DNA of 64,000 bases. It comes from Oscillospiraceae bacterium (GTDB lineage: Bacteria > Bacillota > Clostridia > Oscillospirales > CAG-272). Each line of letters starts with the position of its first letter. Within the stretch, counting starts at the first letter, position 1. Shown in pieces: positions 58,092 through 64,000 of the stretch. The notes below the pieces were generated by a model. It saw only the letters and a program-made list of their open reading frames with translations, had not been told where the DNA came from and ran no database searches. The translations under genes and the position numbers were made by a program. Location: the NCBI GenBank assembly GCA_015064735.1, contig SVRP01000005.1, positions 41,834 to 105,833 of the forward strand, in the 5' to 3' direction.

Positions 58092-59099
58092 TCAATCGTC
58101 AAGTGCTGATGCATTCAACGACGTATCCGCAAAATTTTTGTTTAGATATTCAAAATACCCCGCCGCCGCAACCATTGCCGCATTATCCGAGCAAAGAGAC
58201 AGAGACGGACGGCAGAATTCCACACCGCGGCTTTGGCAAAGCTCGCTAAGTCCCCGTCTTATATGGGAATTGGCGGCTACTCCGCCCGCAAGAACCAGCC
58301 TCTTTGCGCCGCTCAATTTAAGCGCCGCATCTGTCTTTGTCTTTATCGCGTCAACTATCGTTCTTGTATAGGATGCGGTTATATCTGCGTGCGATGGCTC
58401 GACTCCCTTTTGCCTTTCGGAATTTATATAGTTGAGCGTTGCCGTTTTCAGTCCGCTGAATGAGAAATCAAGCGTATCTCCGACAAGGGCGGGAGACGGA
58501 AGCTTAATGGCATTTGGGTCTCCCTCGTACGCAAGCTTATCCATTGCCGCCCCTCCGGGATACGGCATGCCTATTACCCTGCCTATCTTGTCAAAGGCTT
58601 CTCCCGCCGCATCGTCTCTCGTGGAGCCTATCTCACAGAAATCGGTATAAGAGGTTACGTTGTAAAAAGAAGTATGTCCTCCCGATACCACAAGTGCCAA
58701 AAAGGGCGGCTCGAGGGTCTCGTATTCAAGATAAGCAGCTGCAACGTGCGCCTTTACGTGGTTAACGGCAACTAACGGTATATTCCTCGAATATGCCAAG
58801 GACTTAGCAAAATTAACACCTACAAGAAGCGCGCCGATAAGCCCCGGGTGAGACGTAACTGCTATACAGCCTATGTCAGAAAGCGTTACCTTAGCCACGT
58901 CCAGAGCCTCGTACGTAATTCTGCTTATGGCTTCAATATGCGCTCTGCTGGCTATTTCGGGCACGACTCCGCCGTAGAGTCTGTGAGTTTCTATCTGCGA
59001 CGCAACTATATTGGAAAGTATCTCTCTTTTTCCGTTCTCCATACGGACCACGGCAGCCGAGGTCTCATCACAGGAGCTTTCTATTCCAAGAACTATCAT
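58092..59099 (-). CDS. tsaD: tRNA N6-adenosine threonylcarbamoyltransferase
   Basis: A 335-residue TsaD/Kae1 enzyme that makes t6A37 in ANN-decoding tRNAs. GIESSCDETSAAVV near the start, NHVKAHVAAAYLE with the metal histidines, VSGGHTSFYNV, and LAGGVAANSHIRRGL are typical. The start at 59099 follows GAGGAAAA and is chosen over an upstream in-frame ATG at 59120, which overlaps rimI. Grouped with rimI as in many bacteria. Confidence 0.95.
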   Translation of the reverse strand: MIVLGIESSCDETSAAVVRMENGKREILSNIVASQIETHRLYGGVVPEIASRAHIEAISRITYEALDVAKVTLSDIGCIAVTSHPGLIGALLVGVNFAKSLAYSRNIPLVAVNHVKAHVAAAYLEYETLEPPFLALVVSGGHTSFYNVTSYTDFCEIGSTRDDAAGEAFDKIGRVIGMPYPGGAAMDKLAYEGDPNAIKLPSPALVGDTLDFSFSGLKTATLNYINSERQKGVEPSHADITASYTRTIVDAIKTKTDAALKLSGAKRLVLAGGVAANSHIRRGLSELCQSRGVEFCRPSLSLCSDNAAMVAAAGYFEYLNKNFADTSLNASALDD

Positions 59100-59116
59100 T
59101 TTTTCCTCTTTGAAAA

Positions 59117-59554
59117 TCAATCGAATTTATACACCATCTGTATAGCATCCTCGGAGGGATGTCTGTAAAAGCCCTTTCGCTTTCCGCACTCAAAAAAGCC
59201 CTCGGACAAATAAAGCTCTCTCGCTGTCGCATTTGACTCGCGAACCTCTAAAAACACCGAGCTTATTCCCCGTTTTTGAGCCTCAGCTTTAAGTGCCTTT
59301 ACTATGGCTCTGCCCATACCTTGTCTGCGGAATTCGGGAAGAACCGCAATATTTGTAACCGCCCCTTCGTCAAGAACGCAGGTCATTCCTCCGTAAGCAA
59401 CGACTCGCTCACCGTCAAGAATAACAACACCCAAGCCCCCGTCCGAGCAAAGAAGCTCAAGACTCTTTCTCGACCACGGCTCAGAAAAGCAAGCAAGCTC
59501 TATTTCATAAACACCGTCAAGATGCTCATGAGTCAGCAGACAAACCTCGCGCAT
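59117..59554 (-). CDS. rimI: ribosomal-protein-alanine N-acetyltransferase RimI-like
   Basis: A 145-residue GNAT acetyltransferase. The acetyl-CoA motif is LPEFRRQGMGRAIV, and the EVRESNATARELYLSEGF segment is typical of RimI. Classically acetylates ribosomal protein S18; in many Bacillota it is linked with tsaD/tsaB. The start at 59554 lies one base after the stop of the upstream gene. Confidence 0.9.
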   Translation of the reverse strand: MREVCLLTHEHLDGVYEIELACFSEPWSRKSLELLCSDGGLGVVILDGERVVAYGGMTCVLDEGAVTNIAVLPEFRRQGMGRAIVKALKAEAQKRGISSVFLEVRESNATARELYLSEGFFECGKRKGFYRHPSEDAIQMVYKFD

Positions 59555-59555
59555 A

Positions 59556-60044
59556 TCAATAACCAAAGTTTCCCGAAAGAGAATCGTCGTTCTCTATCCA
59601 ATCCTCTACGTTAACTATTCTGTACTCGGTAGGTGTGTCGCGGATAATAACCGTGGATATACCCGCGTTTATAACCTGGCGCTTACACATCATGCAGCTT
59701 GACGTACCGCCTACTGCCTCCCCTGTTTTCGGATCAACGCATACCATATACAAGGTGGCGCCAAGCATTCTTTCTCTTGCGGCGGCAATTATGGCATTTG
59801 CCTCTGCGTGAACAGAGCGGCACATCTCATACCTCTCGCCTCTGGGGATATTGAGCTTGTCTCTCATACAGTAATTAATGTCAGAACAGTTTTTTCTTCC
59901 TCTGGGCGCACCGTTGTATCCAGTGGATACGATAACGTCGTCCTTTACTATGATAGCGCCGAACATTCGGCGAAGGCAGGTGCTTCTTTCGGCAACCGTC
60001 TGCGCAATATCCAGATAATAATTGTGCTTTGATACTCTGCTCAT
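59556..60044 (-). CDS. dCMP/cytidine deaminase (ComEB-like)
   Basis: A 162-residue zinc-dependent deaminase. The signature is VHAEANAIIAAA (HxE) and TSSCMMCKRQV (CxxC), with DINYCMRDKLNIPRG before it, as in deoxycytidylate deaminases of the ComEB group. It converts dCMP to dUMP for thymidylate synthesis. First gene of the dCMP deaminase-rimI-tsaD-rex group; start fixed by a GGGAG-type site. Confidence 0.9.
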   Translation of the reverse strand: MSRVSKHNYYLDIAQTVAERSTCLRRMFGAIIVKDDVIVSTGYNGAPRGRKNCSDINYCMRDKLNIPRGERYEMCRSVHAEANAIIAAARERMLGATLYMVCVDPKTGEAVGGTSSCMMCKRQVINAGISTVIIRDTPTEYRIVNVEDWIENDDSLSGNFGY

Positions 60045-60136
60045 GTCATTTTCTCCCGTAAAACAATAATCTTAAAGTGAATATACGTAATTAATTATAC
60101 TACATTATTTCAGATAAATCAAGGGCTTTTTACAAG

Positions 60137-60167
60137 AAAAAAAGCTCTTGATTTCACAAGAGCTTTT
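60137..60167 (-). terminator. terminator of tRNA-Thr
   Basis: Minus strand AAAAGCTCTTG and CAAGAGCTTTT form a perfect 11-bp stem, with further T residues. Confidence 0.8.
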
Positions 60168-60168
60168 C

Positions 60169-60244
60169 TGGAGCTGGTGATGTGACTCGAACACACGACC
60201 TGCTGATTACGAATCAGCTGCACTACCGACTGTGCTACACCAGC
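60169..60244 (-). tRNA. tRNA-Thr (CGT)
   Basis: Minus strand, acceptor GCTGGTG with CACCAGC, anticodon stem GCTGA/TCAGC and loop TTCGTAA (anticodon CGT), encoded CCA, 76 nt. Confidence 0.95.
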
Positions 60245-60322
60245 GACTTGTATATTATATTCTATTTTGTTTTTTTTGTCAAGTGCTTTTTCAAAAATAA
60301 TAAATTCTTTAGCTCTCCCCTA

Positions 60323-60351
60323 TTGCAAAAAGTTCCATTCTATGCTAAAAT
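60323..60351 (+). promoter_or_regulatory. promoter of rsmA
   Basis: TTGCAA (60323-60328), 17 bp, TAAAAT (60346-60351) with TGC extended -10. Confidence 0.6.
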
Positions 60352-60388
60352 ATGTTGAATAAAAAATACTTTTTGTAAAGGAAAAAGC

Positions 60389-61255
60389 ATGAATCTTTGC
60401 GATATAAAGACTATAAAACAGATAATGGCGATGTTTTCTCTGAACTTCCGTAAGGAGTTCGGACAAAACTTTCTGACCAATCATACGGTTGTAGAGGATA
60501 TTGCCGATAACTGCTGCGACAATGCTCACAGCACAATTCTTGAAATCGGACCCGGTATCGGCTCTCTGACTCGCGAGCTTGCCGAAAGGTACGAAAACGT
60601 AGTAGCCCTTGAAATAGACAAGGGGCTGATCCCTGTGCTCAAATATACCCTTGGAGAATACAGAAACGTAACCGTAATTAACGAGGACGTTATGAAGGCA
60701 GACCTCGACGCAATACTCGCCCCCTATTTTGAAAAGGGGCCCGTGTCTGTATGCGCAAATCTCCCCTACTATATTACAACGCCTATTCTTATGAAGCTTC
60801 TTGAATCGGGTCTTCCCTTTGAGAATATCACAATCATGATACAATCCGAGGTTGCCGACCGCCTGTGCGCGCCCCCCGGTGGAAAGGATTGCGGGGCAAT
60901 AACGGCAGTGCTTAATTACTACGGCTCTCCCGAAAAATTGTTTAAGGTAAGCGCAGGCAACTTTATTCCGGCGCCCAAGGTAGACTCCTCGGTAGTGCGT
61001 ATCCGTCTATATCCGGAAAAGCCAGTAAAGCCTTTGGATGAAGCCACCTTCTTCAAAACCATAAGAGCCGCATTCGAGCAGCGCAGAAAGACTCTGCCCA
61101 ATGCCCTCTCAGCGGTATTCTCTGATATTTCCAAGGAGGACATAACAGAGATAATTGTTTCCTGCGGACACGAGCCTACGATCCGAGGCGAAAAGCTCTC
61201 TGTCGAGGATTTTGCAAAACTTTCCGACGAGCTTTATAAAAGGACAATGAAATAA
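60389..61255 (+). CDS. rsmA: 16S rRNA dimethyltransferase RsmA (KsgA)
   Basis: A 288-residue methyltransferase that dimethylates A1518 and A1519 near the 3' end of 16S rRNA. SAM motif LEIGPGIGSLTREL, ALEIDKGLIPVL, and the catalytic CANLPYYITTPILMKLL and GNFIPAPKVDSSVVRI segments are clear. The N-terminus FGQNFL is standard. AAAGGAAAA is the ribosome binding site. Confidence 0.97.
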   Translation: MNLCDIKTIKQIMAMFSLNFRKEFGQNFLTNHTVVEDIADNCCDNAHSTILEIGPGIGSLTRELAERYENVVALEIDKGLIPVLKYTLGEYRNVTVINEDVMKADLDAILAPYFEKGPVSVCANLPYYITTPILMKLLESGLPFENITIMIQSEVADRLCAPPGGKDCGAITAVLNYYGSPEKLFKVSAGNFIPAPKVDSSVVRIRLYPEKPVKPLDEATFFKTIRAAFEQRRKTLPNALSAVFSDISKEDITEIIVSCGHEPTIRGEKLSVEDFAKLSDELYKRTMK

Positions 61256-61260
61256 ACACA

Positions 61261-61295
61261 GGGCTGTCTCAATGAGACAGCCCCCTTATTTTTTA
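61261..61295 (+). terminator. terminator of rsmA
   Basis: GGGCTGTCTC-aat-GAGACAGCCC, a perfect 10-bp stem with a T-rich tail; convergent to the surface protein gene. Confidence 0.85.
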
Positions 61296-61306
61296 TTCTG
61301 CTTTTA

Positions 61307-64000
61307 TTATGCTCTGGTTCCATCCGTGGGGTAATTATCATTCAGGTCGTTAACACCGTCGTCGTCTGTATCCGCTTTGGTAGGATCGGAGTACATAATC
61401 TCTCTATTGTTACCGTCAGGGTTTCTGCTAATAATAATGCGTTCTTCGCCGTCAAGCAGGCCATCATCATCGGTATCGTCATCTTTAGGATTAGTATGAA
61501 TCTTTCCGGTAAATCTAATCTTAGTTTTGTCATCGTTATACATCTTAACAAGAGTTACCTCATCACCGTCCCACAAGCCGTCACCGTCGGTATCACGATT
61601 ATTCTTATCTGTAATCATGGGAGTAACGCCGTCCATGCTTACCATGTTTTCCTCATAGTAATCACATATGCCGTCGCCGTCGGTATCAAGATTTATATCA
61701 ATACCTTTCTTTATCAATTCATATATTTCCTCAAGCATCTCAGCGTTTTCCGAATAAACGTACTTACCGCCGGTCTGCTCTGCAAGAGGCTTAAGATACT
61801 GTGTAAAATACGACGAAGATGAACTTCCGAGTCCAACAGTCCATATCTTGATACCCTTATCATTAGCGCTTTTTATGGTAGCGTCATGCTTTTCGGAGTC
61901 AAATGCCTCGCCGTCGCTCAAAACTATCATAATCTTCAAGGTTTGCGGATTGGTAGATTCGTATATTCCCATCGCCTCATCTATAGCCGAATACATATAC
62001 GTTGTACCTTTGGAGTCAAAGCCATTGGTGTTTTGACTTGAAGATATTTTCATCAATTTCTGCAACGTAGAAATACCTGTAGCATCACACGTTACAAACC
62101 CGTTAGAAAGATTTCTGTAACCGCTGGAGCTGTCAAATTTTACTATAGAAGCTTTCACGTTATCTCCAAATTTACTAAGCATATCACGAACGACCTCAAG
62201 TCTCTTATGCTTAGGATCGTTTCCTCCGTTAAAGAAACCTGTGGAAGAATTATATCCGTAGTCTCCGCCCAAGCTTCCCGAGTCATCGATAACAAATACG
62301 ACTTCCATGTCGGTATAATTCGTGCCGCTTCCCCAAACATCTATCCACTTATCTTCTTCCGGATATACACTTCTGTTAAGAAGAATATACGTTCCAAACT
62401 GATCTACAACTGCAGTTGCCACGTTTCCGTTTATAGTGGTCTGCTGAGGATAGAGACTGTTCTCATTGGGATCAAACCTGTATATGGTATAATCTGGAGT
62501 TGCTGCAGCTCTCAAAGAATAGGTAGTAGCGGGAGTGCCGAATTCGAAGGAAATCTCAGCGGACGTAACAGTTCCTTCAATCTTATACTCGTACGCTTTG
62601 CCCATATATCCCGCGGTATCCTCTTCAAAGAAGTCTATAGAGTTTACTTCAAGCGTATTAAGCTGAGCGCTTGTAATTCCCTGAACCGCAACTCCGGGAT
62701 TTACAGTGTCCTCGGGGTCTCCCTCAAGAACTACGTCAACATTGAAGCTGACCTCCGCTACATTGGGATCTGTTCCGTATTTAACCTCGGCATAATCGGT
62801 AGCTCCGTCTCCGTCGGTATCCTCTTTATTTGCATTGGTCATATACGTAAATATCTCTTCGTAGTCGTTAAGGCCGTCGCCGTCAGTATCTGCATTCAAC
62901 GGATCAGTGCCAAATTTAGCTATTTCATCTCCGTTGGTAAGACCGTCATTGTCATAGTCGCCTGTAGCCTTGAAAATTTCAAGCTTTGCGCATCCGCAAA
63001 CCGAACAGGACACAAGAATGTTTCCGTCTGCCTTAGCAGTAGGCGCCTTAATCATAAAGACATTTCCATCCCATGTATGTCCAAGAGCAGGAATAAAATC
63101 ATAGTCCAAATCGCCGCAGTTTGCGCAAACGCGGGAATTGAAGCCCATAGAAGAGCAGGTTGCCTTTTCGCCATCTACCCAATCCGAATAGAGATGATTG
63201 CAAGGAGCCATCATAACGGTAGAGATGGTACCAAGAGATCTTTCAGTTCCGTTTTCAAACTTAACGGTAACATTTAAGTCCTTTGTAATCGAGGTAGAAG
63301 CTACCTTGCCCAAGTTGTAAGTAGAGCCATCTATAAGGAATGCAACAACACTTCCGTCCGATTTAATAGAAATGTTTATTGCCAACTTACCGTTTACAAT
63401 GGGATCAAATTTTTCGCATGCGAATCTTATACCCTGCTTAAGTGTAACGATAAGCTTTCCTTCGTCCGATATGCCTACCTTCGATATTTCAATTTCCGGA
63501 AGTCCAACAGAGGAAACATTTACCTTTCCAAGGTTGGATTCACTGCCATCGGTCATAGTTACTATTAATTCTCCGTTGGCATTTACAGCTATAGATTTAA
63601 TTCCTACCGCCTCAGCCTTAACACCTGTATCGGTATTTCCTATCCACCAGTTACCATTAGAACCTATGTAAGGAGTGTCTCCGGCTTCGCCCTTTTCACC
63701 TTGAGGTCCTTGAGCTCCGGTTTCACCCTTCTCGCCCTGTTCACCCTGAGGTCCTTGAGGTCCCTGATCTCCGGTTTCACCCTTTTCGCCCTGTTCACCC
63801 TGAGGTCCTTGAGGTCCCTGAGCTCCGGTTTCACCCTTCTCGCCCTGTTCACCCTGAGGTCCTTGAGGTCCCTGAGCTCCGGTTTCACCCTTTTCGCCCT
63901 GTTCACCCTGAGGTCCTTGAGGTCCCTGAGCTCCGGTTTCACCCTTCTCGCCCTGTTCACCCTGAGGTCCTTGAGGTCCCTGAGCTCCGGTTTCACCCTT
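61307..64000 (-). CDS. surface protein with collagen-like repeat, VWA and TSP3 domains (5' end outside window)
   Basis: An open frame that continues beyond the right edge. It begins (in the window) with a G-x-y collagen-like repeat, followed by [13 protein letters not shown] and TGVKA. Then come beta-rich NLGKV and SLGTI repeats and a cysteine pair segment (VCANCGD, HTWDG). Three TSP3-like calcium repeats of the DTDGDG type (62785-62970), a VWA domain with [17 protein letters not shown] near 62290, and four more DTDGDG-type repeats up to the C-terminus complete it. No LPxTG or membrane anchor is visible at the end (NYPTDGTRA). It is likely an exported adhesin or appendage. Confidence 0.82.
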   Translation of the reverse strand, partial: KGETGAQGPQGPQGEQGEKGETGAQGPQGPQGEQGEKGETGAQGPQGPQGEQGEKGETGAQGPQGPQGEQGEKGETGDQGPQGPQGEQGEKGETGAQGPQGEKGEAGDTPYIGSNGNWWIGNTDTGVKAEAVGIKSIAVNANGELIVTMTDGSESNLGKVNVSSVGLPEIEISKVGISDEGKLIVTLKQGIRFACEKFDPIVNGKLAINISIKSDGSVVAFLIDGSTYNLGKVASTSITKDLNVTVKFENGTERSLGTISTVMMAPCNHLYSDWVDGEKATCSSMGFNSRVCANCGDLDYDFIPALGHTWDGNVFMIKAPTAKADGNILVSCSVCGCAKLEIFKATGDYDNDGLTNGDEIAKFGTDPLNADTDGDGLNDYEEIFTYMTNANKEDTDGDGATDYAEVKYGTDPNVAEVSFNVDVVLEGDPEDTVNPGVAVQGITSAQLNTLEVNSIDFFEEDTAGYMGKAYEYKIEGTVTSAEISFEFGTPATTYSLRAAATPDYTIYRFDPNENSLYPQQTTINGNVATAVVDQFGTYILLNRSVYPEEDKWIDVWGSGTNYTDMEVVFVIDDSGSLGGDYGYNSSTGFFNGGNDPKHKRLEVVRDMLSKFGDNVKASIVKFDSSSGYRNLSNGFVTCDATGISTLQKLMKISSSQNTNGFDSKGTTYMYSAIDEAMGIYESTNPQTLKIMIVLSDGEAFDSEKHDATIKSANDKGIKIWTVGLGSSSSSYFTQYLKPLAEQTGGKYVYSENAEMLEEIYELIKKGIDINLDTDGDGICDYYEENMVSMDGVTPMITDKNNRDTDGDGLWDGDEVTLVKMYNDDKTKIRFTGKIHTNPKDDDTDDDGLLDGEERIIISRNPDGNNREIMYSDPTKADTDDDGVNDLNDNYPTDGTRA
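63719..64000. repeat. 54-bp tandem repeat encoding the collagen-like region
   Basis: Five complete 54-bp units (period exact at 63719, 63773, 63827, 63881, 63935) and the start of a sixth at 63989, continuing out of the window. Each unit encodes 18 residues of G-x-y triplets ([18 protein letters not shown]). Units differ by only a few bases, a sign of recent expansion. Confidence 0.93.

Noticed and set aside
63664..63996. 110-codon minus-strand frame of repeated [11 protein letters not shown]
   Set aside because: It is another reading frame of the 54-bp collagen repeat; the G-x-y frame continues into the downstream surface protein.
63719..64000. Regular repeats as a CRISPR array
   Set aside because: The 54-bp units are contiguous without unique spacers and code for G-x-y triplets.

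Overview
The window looks like chromosomal DNA of an anaerobic Gram-positive Clostridia-type bacterium (Bacillota), probably an uncultured gut or rumen member. Supporting signs: groESL behind a CIRCE operator, a T-box leader, Rex, NiaR, SpoVG, DnaD and DnaI-like replication proteins, strong AGGAGG ribosome binding sites, many TTGACA-17-TATAAT promoters and a wide set of plant and host glycan hydrolases. Species cannot be fixed from the sequence alone.

Layout. 1-2610: CDP-sugar genes (epimerase fragment, rfbG, rfbF). 2783-5600: small housekeeping genes and an AGCS amino acid symporter. 5716-7748: CIRCE-groES-groEL. 7923-9362: a shortened AraC-type regulator and a PnuC-like transporter. 9421-16191: alpha-mannosidase, a divergent AraC regulator, arabinofuranosidase and an FAD oxidoreductase. 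16366-19977: NAD de novo operon nadA-nadB-nadC-niaR. 20152-21791: a lone trpB behind a T-box riboswitch. 21821-31588: a glycan region with a GH106-like hydrolase, a DUF4838 protein, alpha-galactosidase, two SGNH hydrolases, two sugar-phosphate-isomerase-like TIM barrels and a GDPD.

32069-48329 is a 16.2-kb integrated element in a tRNA-Cys gene. It is bounded by an exact 72-bp direct repeat of the tRNA, carries a tyrosine integrase beside the intact tRNA and has paired 12-bp arm-type repeats at both ends. Its left part holds small unknown genes. Most of the rest is a seven-gene minus-strand operon: SNF2-type helicase, four-helix-bundle protein, DUF4391 protein, two-TM protein, type III Mod methyltransferase, DUF2971 protein and type III Res. 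A WYL regulator is divergent from it. This anti-phage-like composite module is the most interesting content of the window.

48260-48794 is a tRNA cluster transcribed Val-Asp-Phe-Gly-Cys. 48986-60044 is a housekeeping stretch: hslO, a methyltransferase, murC, spoVG, a phosphodiesterase, a lipid kinase, an unknown three-gene cassette, dnaI-like and dnaD-like genes, rex, tsaD, rimI and dCMP deaminase. Then come tRNA-Thr, rsmA/ksgA and, running off the right edge, a large surface protein with a collagen-like repeat, a VWA domain and thrombospondin type 3 calcium repeats.
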